A stretch of 64,000 nucleotides of DNA from Phaeobacter italicus (GCF_001258055.1 NZ_CVRM01000003.1:29778-93777), one strand, 5' to 3'; positions 8,381-17,017 are shown, numbered from the stretch's first letter. The notes: generated from the letters alone by a model not told the origin. A program made the numbers and translations.

Positions 8381-9322
8381 ATGTCTGATACGCAGCGAGA
8401 TGGCCCGCTTGCGGCTGAGGCTCCGATCATCGCGGTGGGTCGGGTGGAATGGCGCACGCTGTTCTTGATCCTTGGCTGCTATGGGAGTTGGGCCGCCGTC
8501 CTGTTCGCAGCGGGCCTGTTGCCGCCTGTTGTTGCCGTCCCGATCCTGGCGGTGCTGATCACGCTGCACGCGTCGCTGTGCCATGAGGCGCTGCATGGCC
8601 ATCCTTTCCGACTGCGCGTGCTGAACGAGGCGCTGATGTTCCTGCCTTTGAACCTCGCCATTCCATATGGCCGGTTTCGTGACACCCATCTTGCCCATCA
8701 CCGTGATGAGCGGCTGACAGACCCTTATGATGATCCGGAGAGCAACTTCCTGGACCCAGCCGTCTGGCTGCGGTTGGGCTGGGCTGCGCGTCTGCTGTTT
8801 CGTGTGAACAACACGCTGTTGGGGCGGGTGGTGATTGGGCCACTGCTGGGGCAGGGCCGCTTTATGGCGCAGGAGTGGCGCCTGATCCGCGGTGGCGATG
8901 AGGCCGTGTTGCGGGACTGGCTGCTGCATTGTCTTGGGGCTGGTCTGGTTGTCGGGCTGGTCTGGGTCAGTCCGCTGTCGTTGATGAGCTATCTTGTGGC
9001 TGCCTATCTTGGCCTTGCGATCCTCAAGATCCGCACCTTTTTGGAGCATCGTGCCCACGACGACCCCAAGGCGCGCACCGTGATCGTCGAGCGTGGCGGG
9101 TTCCTTGGGTTTTTGTTTCTCAACAACCATCTCCATGCGGTGCACCACTGTCACCCGGGTGTGCCGTGGTATGACCTGCCTGCGCTGTACGCAGCGCAGA
9201 GGCAGGGCTTTCACGATCGCAATCAGGGCTACAGTTACCCGTCATATGCCCGGATCTTTCGTCGCTATGCGCTGCGGCGCAAGGATCCCGTTGCACATCC
9301 GATCTGGTCAGACCGCACGTAA
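8381..9322 (+). CDS. Membrane fatty acid desaturase family protein
   Basis: A 313-residue integral membrane di-iron enzyme. The three histidine boxes are present in order: HEALHGH (about 69-75), HLAHH (about 102-106) and HLHAVHH near residue 250. Hydrophobic segments at about 25-60 and 185-215 give the usual four-helix layout. The family includes acyl-lipid desaturases and some hydroxylases, and substrate cannot be settled here. The downstream transporter starts 18 nt after the stop, so the two may be co-transcribed. ATG at 8381 (MSDTQRDG) fits. Confidence 0.82.
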   Translation: MSDTQRDGPLAAEAPIIAVGRVEWRTLFLILGCYGSWAAVLFAAGLLPPVVAVPILAVLITLHASLCHEALHGHPFRLRVLNEALMFLPLNLAIPYGRFRDTHLAHHRDERLTDPYDDPESNFLDPAVWLRLGWAARLLFRVNNTLLGRVVIGPLLGQGRFMAQEWRLIRGGDEAVLRDWLLHCLGAGLVVGLVWVSPLSLMSYLVAAYLGLAILKIRTFLEHRAHDDPKARTVIVERGGFLGFLFLNNHLHAVHHCHPGVPWYDLPALYAAQRQGFHDRNQGYSYPSYARIFRRYALRRKDPVAHPIWSDRT

Positions 9323-9340
9323 GGGGCCATAACCCTTTGC

Positions 9341-10243
9341 ATGAGTTTGTGGATCCCCATCGCCATTGCGGCTGCCAGTTTTCAGACAGTTCGCTTCATG
9401 CTGCAAAAGGTCCTGAGCAGTGTGACCCTGTCGTCTGCCGGTGCGACATTTGCCCGGTTTGTTTATTCCGCGCCACTGATCTGGGCGGGGCTTTTTGGCT
9501 ATCTTGCGGTGTCGGGGCGCGCCTTTCCTGATCTGAGCGCGACATTCTGGGTCTTCGCAACAATTGGCGGTACGGCGCAAATCCTTGCCACGGTGTGCGT
9601 TGTCGCCCTGTTCCGCCAACGCAATTTCGCAGTCGGCATCACCTTCAAGAAAACCGAGGTCATCCAGACCGCCATTGTCGGGCTGATCGTTCTGGGAGAC
9701 GGGATCTCTGCCCTTGGCTGGGGGGCGATCGTCATTGGGCTTTGCGCGGTTCTGGTCTTGTCGAAGACACCGGAAAGCACTGGACCGTGGTGGCGGCATC
9801 TGACCAATCGGGCGTCGCTTCTGGGGCTTGGTTCGGGGGTTCTGTTTGCCTTTTCCGCCGTGAGCTACCGGGGGGCATCGTTGCAACTGGCCGAGCTGGA
9901 GGCCGCATTTCGCGCCGGGGTCACGCTGGCCGTTGTCGTCAGTCTTCAGACCCTGTTCATGCTGGTCTGGCTGAGCCTGCGCGAAAAGGGTGAAATTGCC
10001 CGTGTCTGGGCCGCAAGGCGGGTTGCGGTCTGGGTCGGCATGACCAGCCTTCTTGGGTCATTCTGCTGGTTCTGGGCCTTTACCCTGCAGAATGCCGCCT
10101 ACGTCAAGGCGCTGGGTCAGATCGAATTGCTGTTGTCGCTGCTGGCGTCGGTGCTGTTCTTCAAGGAGGTCATCACCCGGCGCGAGATCCTTGGCATGGG
10201 GTTGCTGATCCTGTCGATCCTGGTGCTGTTGCTGGCAATCTGA
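9341..10243 (+). CDS. EamA/DMT-family transporter
   Basis: A 300-residue, very hydrophobic protein with about ten transmembrane helices in two halves, the layout of drug/metabolite transporters of the EamA type. The second half shows the typical QIELLLSLLASVLFFKE motif followed by a conserved Arg/Glu (RREILGMGLL). It follows the desaturase by 18 nt on the same strand. Substrate unknown. It converges with the NUDIX gene 10 nt away. Confidence 0.85.
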   Translation: MSLWIPIAIAAASFQTVRFMLQKVLSSVTLSSAGATFARFVYSAPLIWAGLFGYLAVSGRAFPDLSATFWVFATIGGTAQILATVCVVALFRQRNFAVGITFKKTEVIQTAIVGLIVLGDGISALGWGAIVIGLCAVLVLSKTPESTGPWWRHLTNRASLLGLGSGVLFAFSAVSYRGASLQLAELEAAFRAGVTLAVVVSLQTLFMLVWLSLREKGEIARVWAARRVAVWVGMTSLLGSFCWFWAFTLQNAAYVKALGQIELLLSLLASVLFFKEVITRREILGMGLLILSILVLLLAI

Positions 10244-10253
10244 GCTGGCAGGC

Positions 10254-10985
10254 TCAGCCGTCGCTTGGCATCGGATAGCCCTTGAGCCGCAGGAAATGGC
10301 TCGATTCATCGTCATTGCGAAAGAACGGCACACTGACCGGTGGTTCGCTGTTACGGATGCGCTGTGTGACTTCGGCGAGGACCACTTCGGTGATGAAGGG
10401 CAGATCATAGGTCCGCACCCGGCTGAGCGGGATCCACTGGAGGTGGGACAGCTCTTCGCTGGCGCGGGAGAAATCGTCGAGATCGCCGACGATATGCTCT
10501 GCATCGATCAGAAAGAACCGTGCGTCAAACCGGCGGGGGCGGCCCGGCGGGGTAATGGCGCGGAAGACAAACTGCAAACCAGCGGCAGCGGGCAAGTGAC
10601 CGGTGGCGGCAAACCCCTCCCAGTCAGTTTCCGGCGGTGTGGGCCATGTGCCGGGGGTGCCCAGGATCAGACCGGTTTCTTCCCACAGCTCGCGGATTGC
10701 GGCCACGGCCAGCGCATGGTGAAGATCGCCTGCGGATTGTTCCTGCAGGCGATCGCGGCAGACATCCGGCAGCGGCGTGGCCAATGGAACGTCACCGTCG
10801 CCAAGGTCTACCGCACCGCCGGGGAACACCACCTTGTTGGGCATGAAAGCGGCCTTGGCGCCACGCTGGCCCATCAAGACCTGCGGATCCGCACCCATCC
10901 GGTCCCGCACCACAATCACGGTTGCCGCGTTGCGGATCGCTGTCTTGTCTGTGGTGGTCCGGGCTTGGGCGCTTTCGGGGATCAT
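10254..10985 (-). CDS. NUDIX hydrolase (NUDT7/19-like, split Nudix box)
   Basis: A 243-residue hydrolase. The Nudix box begins at FPGGAVDLGDG and resumes with AAIRELWEETGLIL after an insert of about 30 residues, as in NUDT7/NUDT19-type proteins that hydrolyse CoA or other nucleotide-linked pyrophosphates. The catalytic REXXEE glutamates are intact. Two starts are possible: ATG at 10985 (MIPESAQ) and ATG at 11024 (MLRTSLIAIKRLP), the latter preceded by AAGGGG. I prefer 10985 because the extra residues resemble no domain. It lies downstream of the DUF983 gene, with a terminator between. Confidence 0.82.
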   Translation of the reverse strand: MIPESAQARTTTDKTAIRNAATVIVVRDRMGADPQVLMGQRGAKAAFMPNKVVFPGGAVDLGDGDVPLATPLPDVCRDRLQEQSAGDLHHALAVAAIRELWEETGLILGTPGTWPTPPETDWEGFAATGHLPAAAGLQFVFRAITPPGRPRRFDARFFLIDAEHIVGDLDDFSRASEELSHLQWIPLSRVRTYDLPFITEVVLAEVTQRIRNSEPPVSVPFFRNDDESSHFLRLKGYPMPSDG

Positions 10986-11111
10986 GGGCAACCTTTTGAT
11001 GGCAATAAGAGAGGTGCGCAGCATCAGAGACTGCCCCTTAGATCTGACCGGGATCGGGCAGTGATGCAAGGGGCACCGCCTGTGCCGCTGCGGCGAAACC
11101 TGCGGTAAAGA

Positions 11112-11141
11112 AAAAGGCCCGTGCCGGTGGCAGGGCCTTTT
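11112..11141 (-). terminator. Rho-independent terminator after DUF983 gene
   Basis: AAAAGGCCC pairs with GGGCCTTTT around an inner TGCC/GGCA stem, 17 nt beyond the DUF983 stop codon on the reverse strand. The A and T tracts flank the stem. Confidence 0.75.
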
Positions 11142-11157
11142 GTCTGATCTTGTCTGC

Positions 11158-11574
11158 TTAGTCTTCCTTGCCGAAACCGTGCATCCGGCGCGCCCATTGG
11201 TAGGCGACGACAATCCCCTTCATCCGGGGCAGCAGGAACAGCGAGGACAGCAGGCACCCCAGTGAGAACACCGTAAAGGTCACCAGCGGCTCTGGCCGCC
11301 AGGCGAAATAGACCACATGCATCAGCGGTGCCATAATGTGGCCCACCAGAAGAATGGTCAGATATGCAGGGCCATCGTCGGCACGCGCATTGCTGAGGTT
11401 CAGACCGCAATTGGCGCATTCATCATTCACCTTGAGGTACGAATGAAGGACTTTGCCCTCGCCGCAGTTGGGGCATTTGCACCGCCAGCCCCGCAGAACC
11501 GCGGGCCAGGTTGGACGGTCTTCTTGGCTATCAGTTTTGATGTCGGCCGAAAGCGCCGCAGATGACTCGGTCAT
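11158..11574 (-). CDS. DUF983 domain protein
   Basis: A 138-residue membrane protein with a zinc-ribbon-like N-terminal part: CPNCGEGKVL (about 35-44) and CANCG (about 54-58), four cysteines in two Cys-x2-Cys pairs. Two transmembrane helices follow (about 70-92 and 98-118). This is the DUF983 family, common in alphaproteobacteria, with no established function; in some genomes it lies near cytochrome oxidase genes. ATG at 11574. A 260-nt gap precedes the divergent EF-hand gene; I see no clear promoter motif in it. Confidence 0.8.
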   Translation of the reverse strand: MTESSAALSADIKTDSQEDRPTWPAVLRGWRCKCPNCGEGKVLHSYLKVNDECANCGLNLSNARADDGPAYLTILLVGHIMAPLMHVVYFAWRPEPLVTFTVFSLGCLLSSLFLLPRMKGIVVAYQWARRMHGFGKED

Positions 11575-11834
11575 AACAAATCCTATCTTTTGAGCTCATA
11601 TTTGGTCTCATTGCGTCCCGGAATAAAGGGGGCGTCATTGGGTCTGCGTCGGGATGCCGCAAGATTGGGCGGCTTTGGCTGAAGGCGCAATAAGAGAAAA
11701 TTATGCGAATTGAAGGCTCTGCGGGCGCGCGTGGATTTTTTTTTCGAGAAAAACCGACGGAAGTATCATGGGCGGCCGTTTAGCTCACGTCATCGGCGGC
11801 AAGGGGCTGCCGATCTGCAAAAGGACCGCAGACC

Positions 11835-12332
11835 ATGAAACATACGAAGTTCATCGCAGCCGTGATCGTCGCCGGTGCCGTTGTCGGAGCCACAGGCGCC
11901 ATTGCCAAACCGGGCCACGGTGGCAAAGGGGGCTTTGGGCCGGGCATGACGTTTGAGCAGATTGATGCGGACGGCAACGGTCAGATCAGCAAGCAGGAAA
12001 TGGAAGGTCTGCGCGAGGCGCGCTTTGCCGCGGCTGATGCTGACGGTGATGGCAAGCTGACACTGGCCGAGATCGAAGCCGCCGCACAGGCGCGCGCCAA
12101 GGATCATGCGGCCAAGATGATGGAGCGGATGGACGCGAATTCGGATGGGGCGGTGACGCTGGACGAGCTGCCCAAACCCCGCCGCGCCGGAAAGATGTTT
12201 GACCGGGTCGACGCCAATGGTGATGGTGCCATCAGCAAGGACGAATATGAATCCGCCCGCATGAAGCACCAGGCGCGCCATGGTGGAGATCGCCGCCACG
12301 GCGGTCAGGGCGGCGCAACGGAGCAGAACTGA
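11835..12332 (+). CDS. Exported EF-hand calcium-binding protein
   Basis: A 165-residue protein with a signal peptide (residues 1-24, cleavage near AIA-KP) and four EF-hand loops, each with Asp at position 1 and Glu at position 12: D44-E55, D68-E79, D100-E111 and D126-E137. All four look competent to bind Ca2+ in the periplasm. The C-terminus is rich in His, Gly and Arg. An AAGGA site precedes the ATG. It is followed on the same strand by a sigma factor, a single-TM protein and a periplasmic sensor, and is probably part of that module as calcium sensor, buffer or target. Confidence 0.88.
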   Translation: MKHTKFIAAVIVAGAVVGATGAIAKPGHGGKGGFGPGMTFEQIDADGNGQISKQEMEGLREARFAAADADGDGKLTLAEIEAAAQARAKDHAAKMMERMDANSDGAVTLDELPKPRRAGKMFDRVDANGDGAISKDEYESARMKHQARHGGDRRHGGQGGATEQN

Positions 12333-12396
12333 ACCGGGACCAGATGTGTCGATATCTGCAAAATATGCAGGGCGGGCCCCGGCGAGGGGCCCGTTG

Positions 12397-13020
12397 ATGT
12401 CGCAGCCACCGCCGACGCAGGCGGGGCAGGGGCAGGCCTGTGACGAACGACCGGTCGAGGATCCGGAGGGCGCATTGCTTTTGCGATTTGCTCAGGGGGA
12501 TCCGCATGTCGCGGCAGAGCTGACACGACGGCTTGCGCCGCGCGCGCTTGGTGTTGCGATGCGGGTTCTGGGCAACCGGGCCGAAGCAGAGGACATCACC
12601 CAGGAGGCGATGGTGCGCCTGTGGCGTCAGGCCGAACATTGGGAGCCGGGGCGCGCGCGGGTCTCGACCTGGCTCTATCGCGTGGTGATGAATCTTTGCA
12701 TCGATCACAAGCGACGGCAGCGGGGCGGGCATCTGGATCTGGACGCCATCCCCGAACCGGAAGACACGGCCCAGAGCGCGGCAGAGCGCCTTCAGGATGG
12801 GGCCCGGCAGGACGCCTTGCAGAGCGCGTTGATGCAACTGCCAGAACGCCAGCGTCAGGCCGTGGTTCTGCGCCACATCGAAGACCTGCCAAACCCGGAG
12901 ATCGCAGGGATCATGGACATCAGCGTCGAGGCGGTCGAAAGTCTGACCGCGCGGGGCAAACGGGCGTTGGCCGCCATCCTGGCCGGACGCCGGGCTGAAT
13001 TGGGGTATAGCGATGGTTGA
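12397..13020 (+). CDS. ECF-type RNA polymerase sigma factor
   Basis: A 207-residue sigma-70-family factor with only region 2 (about 25-95: AEDITQEAMVRLWRQAEHW; STWLYRVVMNLCIDHKRR) and region 4 (about 140-200: LPERQRQAVVLRHIEDLPNPEIAGIMDISVEAVES), hence the extracytoplasmic-function type. The open frame extends upstream, but ATG at 12397 (MSQPPPTQAG) removes a segment overlapping the EF-hand gene. It overlaps the next gene by 8 nt, the usual coupling of sigma and anti-sigma genes. Target promoters were not identified. Confidence 0.88.
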   Translation: MSQPPPTQAGQGQACDERPVEDPEGALLLRFAQGDPHVAAELTRRLAPRALGVAMRVLGNRAEAEDITQEAMVRLWRQAEHWEPGRARVSTWLYRVVMNLCIDHKRRQRGGHLDLDAIPEPEDTAQSAAERLQDGARQDALQSALMQLPERQRQAVVLRHIEDLPNPEIAGIMDISVEAVESLTARGKRALAAILAGRRAELGYSDG

Positions 13021-13498
13021 CAAGACAGATAGACATGCGCCCGGACAGCCGGGCGGACAAGCGGATGCAGAGCAGTCCCGCGGCGAGGATGATCTGTTTG
13101 CGGACGCGCTGGTGGATGATCTTTTTGCCGAAGCCCGCGACTGCCGTCCTGCCGAGGTGCCGGTTCATTTGGAGCAGTCCATCATCCGAGAGGCTGTTGC
13201 CATTCAGGCTGCGCGGGCTGCTGCGGTGCAGTCTCAGGGCGCGGACTGGGCCAAGGGCAGGACCGAGAGGGGCCGCACGGGTCTGATGGCGCAGCTGCGC
13301 GGCGTGATTGCCGCCATTGGTGGCTGGCCTGCGGTTGGGGGGCTGGCCACGGCGAGTGCGGCTGGTTTGTGGATTGGACTGGCGCCGCCGTCCTTTATCC
13401 CTGATCCGGTGGCCTTGGCCGGGATCGACCTGAGCGCGTCGGATTTGCCGGATGACAGCTATGACTTGGCGCTGGTGCTGAGCGAGGAAACAGAATGA
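13013..13498 (+). CDS. Single-TM protein, putative anti-sigma factor
   Basis: A 161-residue protein not recognised as a named family. The first 100 residues are polar and acidic (EDDLFADALVDDLFAEARD). One hydrophobic segment (about 105-128, GGWPAVGGLATASAAGLWIGLA) is followed by a short acidic tail ending in SEETE. It lies between an ECF sigma gene (8-nt overlap) and a periplasmic sensor gene (4-nt overlap), where a membrane anti-sigma factor is expected. That role is inferred from position only; no zinc-finger (ZAS) Cys/His motif is visible. Confidence 0.7.
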   Translation: MVDKTDRHAPGQPGGQADAEQSRGEDDLFADALVDDLFAEARDCRPAEVPVHLEQSIIREAVAIQAARAAAVQSQGADWAKGRTERGRTGLMAQLRGVIAAIGGWPAVGGLATASAAGLWIGLAPPSFIPDPVALAGIDLSASDLPDDSYDLALVLSEETE

Positions 13499-13968
13499 CA
13501 CAAGAGCCGACAAAATCTCCCCGCCGGTGGGTGCGCTGGCTGCTGATCGGGTCGCTTGCCCTGAACCTGATCGTGGTTGGGGTTGTTGCCGGGGCGGCCT
13601 GGCGGTTTGCCGGACACGGACGAGACGGCGGCAAGGCACCGCCGCCGATCGGGGCGCTTCTTTATCGTGATCTGGATCGCGACACGCGCAAGGCATTGCG
13701 GAGTGCGGTTGAGGGCGACCACGAAAGTTTCCGCGCCCGCCGCATGGCCGAGGTTGTCACGGTTGTAACGCTGTTGCGGGCTGACCCTTTTGATCCGGCC
13801 GCTTTGGAGGGGGCTTTGCAGGACCATGCGGCGCGGCGCAGTTCTTTCCACCAGTCGGTGCAGGTTGCCTGGATGAGCCAGGTTCGCGAGATGACAGCCC
13901 AAGAGCGGGCGTCTTATGCTGCCGAGCTGGAAGAGCGTTTGGCGCGCCACGACAGGAAACATCGCTGA
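13495..13968 (+). CDS. Periplasmic heavy-metal sensor-like protein (CnrR/Spy type)
   Basis: A 157-residue protein with one N-terminal transmembrane anchor (about 15-37, WLLIGSLALNLIVVGVVAGAAW) and a helical periplasmic domain. The domain resembles CnrR-type metal sensors: four amphipathic helices with scattered His and Asp (GHGRDGG, DHES, DHAARRSSFH, ARHDRKH). Such proteins pair with ECF sigma systems to detect metals or envelope stress. It is the last gene of the four-gene unit and overlaps the previous gene by ATGA. Metal specificity cannot be assigned. Confidence 0.78.
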   Translation: MTQEPTKSPRRWVRWLLIGSLALNLIVVGVVAGAAWRFAGHGRDGGKAPPPIGALLYRDLDRDTRKALRSAVEGDHESFRARRMAEVVTVVTLLRADPFDPAALEGALQDHAARRSSFHQSVQVAWMSQVREMTAQERASYAAELEERLARHDRKHR

Positions 13969-13985
13969 GCGCGGGGCAAGATCGG

Positions 13986-14016
13986 AACAGGGCAGTGGCG
14001 AGAGCACTGCCCTGTT
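13986..14016 (+). terminator. Terminator of the EF-hand/sigma operon
   Basis: A perfect 12-bp stem (AACAGGGCAGTG and its complement) with a 7-nt loop, 18 nt after the sensor stop codon. The T-run is short. The following 146 nt to the next gene show nothing recognisable. Confidence 0.7.
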
Positions 14017-14162
14017 TGCTGTTGATGGACCATCTGCTGCTCTTGTCTGGTCCTGCCTGTAGTGCGCGACGCCATGCCGGGTGTGCCGGTCTTTTGGCGG
14101 TCGAGCCCGTCGTTCACTGTCCTTGGTCGTTGCGCCCCGTTGGATGGGGCGAATGGGGTTGG

Positions 14163-15605
14163 TCAGGCTGCCAGCTCTGCCAATGAGACGCGGTTGCGGC
14201 CTGCATGTTTGGCGCTGTAAAGCGCGCGGTCGGCGTTGGTGATCAGGTCATTTACACAGGCCTCGCGGGCCTGCGGGTTTCTCAGGATCTCGCTGTGCTG
14301 GGTGCCGCCGCCAATCACGGCACCGATGCTGATGGTGACATGAATGGGGCGGTCAACGCCTGCGATGTGAAATGGTTTGCTGTTGATCCGGTTGCACAAG
14401 TCGCTGGCAACGGCGGCTGTCATGGCTTCGCCGAGGCCGGGCAGCACGATCATGAATTCTTCACCACCGACGCGGGCGACAAGATCAACAGGGCGCAGCG
14501 CGGACTGCAGCCGTTTCGCGGCCTCGATCAGCACCGCATCGCCTACCGGGTGGCCGTAGATGTCGTTGATCTGTTTGAAGTGGTCCAGATCGGCAAGCAT
14601 CACCGCAAAGGGATCGCCCGACTTGGCTGCGCTGCCTGCAACCTGATCGAGGAAGGGCTTGGCATAGCGGCGGTTGAACAGGCCGGTCATCGGGTCTTCG
14701 ACCGCAGCCCGCAGGCTGTTGCGGACGTTGTCGCGCAGATGGTCCATGCGGGCGCGCTGGCGCAGCTGGTTTTCGATGCGCAGGCTCAGCTCTGCGACGT
14801 TGAAACCGGCCTGCAGAACGTCGTGGGCCCCGCGATCCAGCGCCTCTGCGGCGATGGCCGGGTCGGCAGGGTGCACAACTGCGATCACAACCGTGCGCCG
14901 GGTAGAGGCGCGTGCCCGCAAATCCGCAATAAGGCGCAGGCCGGGGCCCGCGTTGGTCGGGCTCAGTTCAATGACGATCACATCAGGCACCGGCTCGCGC
15001 ATCAGGGGGTGCACCGCATCCAGCTGGTGGCTTTCGAGACGGTAGGGCACGCGCGAGGCAAGCTGGGCCTGCCAGTAAATGGCTGTTGCGCGTGCTTCGG
15101 TGACCAGGGCAACCATGGCGCCACTGATCCCCGCATTCAGATGGGCGTCGGACAGAACCGGACCGAACCGGTGGGTGCCGCCGCCTTGCAGATGCAGATC
15201 TTCCTTGTGGCTGGAGGCGCGCAGCAGGCTGCGGATGCGCGCCTGTAGCATCGTGTCATCAAGGGGCTGGATCAGCACATCATCGATGCCGGCACGCAGG
15301 GCAGACAGCCGACGGTCGCTGTCGGCCTCCTGATCAATTGCAATCACCGGGATATCAGCGAGCTGGTCATCCTCTGCCAGCAGCGCCTTGACGTCGGCGG
15401 CAGATCCATCAGGCAGGGACATGGCAGTGAGGATCAGGTCGGGGCGGCAGCGCAGGGCAGTTTTCACGATGCCCTCTGTGCCCTCGGCCTGCACCACACG
15501 GTAATAGGCTGCGGACAGCTGCACCTTTAGCATGATGCGGTTTGTCGCCACTCCGTCGATGATGAGGATCGTACCCTGCACGCGAAGCCCTTTCGCCTCT
15601 TGCAT
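14163..15605 (-). CDS. PleD-like diguanylate cyclase with two degenerate receiver domains
   Basis: A 480-residue REC-REC-GGDEF protein. REC1 (about 12-125) starts ILIIDGVATNR, and the phosphoacceptor strand reads LILTAMSLPDG, with Ala at the Asp position. REC2 (about 165-280) reads VIVIELSPTNAG, with Glu at the Asp position. The cyclase domain (about 300-480) is intact: DPMTGLFNRR, active-site GGEEF, and an RxxD inhibitory site (RPVD) five residues upstream. It should make c-di-GMP with product inhibition but without normal phosphorylation. ATG at 15605 (MQEAKGLR) is preferred to an upstream in-frame start. DUF3572 is divergent. Confidence 0.85.
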   Translation of the reverse strand: MQEAKGLRVQGTILIIDGVATNRIMLKVQLSAAYYRVVQAEGTEGIVKTALRCRPDLILTAMSLPDGSAADVKALLAEDDQLADIPVIAIDQEADSDRRLSALRAGIDDVLIQPLDDTMLQARIRSLLRASSHKEDLHLQGGGTHRFGPVLSDAHLNAGISGAMVALVTEARATAIYWQAQLASRVPYRLESHQLDAVHPLMREPVPDVIVIELSPTNAGPGLRLIADLRARASTRRTVVIAVVHPADPAIAAEALDRGAHDVLQAGFNVAELSLRIENQLRQRARMDHLRDNVRNSLRAAVEDPMTGLFNRRYAKPFLDQVAGSAAKSGDPFAVMLADLDHFKQINDIYGHPVGDAVLIEAAKRLQSALRPVDLVARVGGEEFMIVLPGLGEAMTAAVASDLCNRINSKPFHIAGVDRPIHVTISIGAVIGGGTQHSEILRNPQAREACVNDLITNADRALYSAKHAGRNRVSLAELAA

Positions 15606-15698
15606 TCCAACTATCCCTGAAGTCTTAATGAGGATGGTTAATAAACCCTTTCGGATTTCCATCAAATTGACGGTGAAGTGTCAGGAATGTGTTCACAT

Positions 15699-15983
15699 AT
15701 GCCTTTTTCCGCCGATTCAGCCGAGACCCTGGCCCTCAAGGCGCTGGGTTGGCTGGCCGGCAATGACGAGTTGCTGCCTGTGTTTCTCGGGTCCACCGGG
15801 GCAAGCGAGTCGGATCTGCGGGAGCAGGCGGCCGATCCTGCGTTCCTTGGCTCGGTGCTGGATTTCCTGACAATGGATGATGCCTGGGTGATGGCATTCT
15901 GCGACAGCTTGGGCATCGCCTATGAGATCCCGATGCAGGCGCGGATGGCGCTGCCGGGCGGCGCGCAGGTCCACTGGACCTGA
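15699..15983 (+). CDS. DUF3572 domain protein
   Basis: A 94-residue protein with the DUF3572 pattern: an ETLALKALGWLAGNDELLPVFLGSTGAS helix pair, a DPAFLGSVLDFLTMDDAWVMAFCD segment and a short basic tail. The family is restricted to alphaproteobacteria and has no known function. ATG at 15699 gives the typical length; in-frame ATG at 15687 and GTG at 15678 would add a few non-conserved residues. It is divergent from the PleD-like gene. Confidence 0.78.
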   Translation: MPFSADSAETLALKALGWLAGNDELLPVFLGSTGASESDLREQAADPAFLGSVLDFLTMDDAWVMAFCDSLGIAYEIPMQARMALPGGAQVHWT

Positions 15984-16153
15984 GCCGCTGAGACGAGCCA
16001 CAGACAAGCACTGACAGGTTGTCACTTGCTGGCTGTTCCAAACGGCTGGCGACAACGGGGCGGATCGCCTATCAATTGGCAAACGGGGCAAATTCGCCCC
16101 GGCCTTGAAACTTGGCCCGCCGGATAGGACGGGCCCCGACCGAAGGACTGCCC

Positions 16154-16843
16154 ATGCCCGTTGATGCCCTGCTGTTTGACAAGGACGGAACACTTTTCGA
16201 TTTTGCGCAGACCTGGAACACTTGGGCGGCAGAGGTGCTGAACACGCTGTCGCGCGGTGATCACGCCGCCAAGGTGGGAATGGCGCGGGTGATCAGCTAT
16301 GATCTTGATCGCTCCGCCTTTAATGCCGACAGCCTGGTCATCGCAGGATCCAACGACGAGGTGGCAGAGGTGCTATCCCCTTTCGTGGCCCATATGGATC
16401 TGCCGGAACTGACGGCCTTTCTCGCCCAAAGCGCGGCCACTGCGGATCTGTCTCCGGCGGTGCCGCTGGCTGCGTTCCTTGATGACCTGCTGGCGCGGGG
16501 AAAGGTGCTGGGGGTGATGACCAACGATTCCGAGATCTCAGCCAAGAGCCAACTGGAGCGCGCTGGGGTGTTGGATCGCTTTGCCTTTGTGGCGGGCTGT
16601 GACAGTGGCCACGGCGCAAAGCCGGACCCCGATCCACTGCTGGCGTTTTGCAAGGCTGCAGGCGTCGCTCCGGAGCGGACGGCGATGGTCGGTGACAGTC
16701 TGCACGACCTGATCGCGGGGGCTGCGGCCGGAATGCGACGCATTGGTGTGCTGACGGGCATGGCAACGGCTGCTGATCTGCAGGACCACGCGGATGTCGT
16801 GTTGCCGAATATCGGTCATATTCCGGCGTGGCTCGACGCCTGA
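16154..16843 (+). CDS. HAD-family hydrolase (phosphoglycolate phosphatase-like)
   Basis: A 229-residue HAD phosphatase. Motif I is LLFDKDGTLFDF (about 5-16), motif II is GVMTNDSE, motif III is a Lys within the HGAKPDPDP segment, and motif IV is MVGDSLHDLIAG. A helical cap lies at about 18-95. The Gph-like layout suggests phosphoglycolate or another small phosphate ester as substrate. ATG at 16154 (MPVDALLFDKDG) gives the canonical N-terminus; an earlier TTG is unlikely. The tandem TGTACAGAAA repeats begin 13 nt after its stop. Confidence 0.85.
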   Translation: MPVDALLFDKDGTLFDFAQTWNTWAAEVLNTLSRGDHAAKVGMARVISYDLDRSAFNADSLVIAGSNDEVAEVLSPFVAHMDLPELTAFLAQSAATADLSPAVPLAAFLDDLLARGKVLGVMTNDSEISAKSQLERAGVLDRFAFVAGCDSGHGAKPDPDPLLAFCKAAGVAPERTAMVGDSLHDLIAGAAAGMRRIGVLTGMATAADLQDHADVVLPNIGHIPAWLDA

Positions 16844-16855
16844 AACTTGTCGCAC

Positions 16856-16875
16856 TGTACAGAAATGTACAGAAA
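16856..16875. promoter_or_regulatory. Tandem TGTACAGAAA repeat upstream of the MttB-family gene
   Basis: Two perfect head-to-tail copies of TGTACAGAAA at 16856 and 16866, each containing the palindrome TGTACA, spaced 10 bp (about one helical turn). They lie 142 nt before the methyltransferase start in a 174-nt gap, as expected for a regulator-binding site. Confidence 0.5.
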
Positions 16876-17017
16876 TTCGCCGCGATGGGCCGGTCTTGGT
16901 TGAAAAGCGACGAGACCTGTCGGTAACAGGCAATTCTTGATGACCGGACCGGGGCCTGCTGATGAGGTGGGCGCCGGCTCCTTGTCTGGTGGGCGCCCGA
17001 AATAGCGGAGGGCGGCC

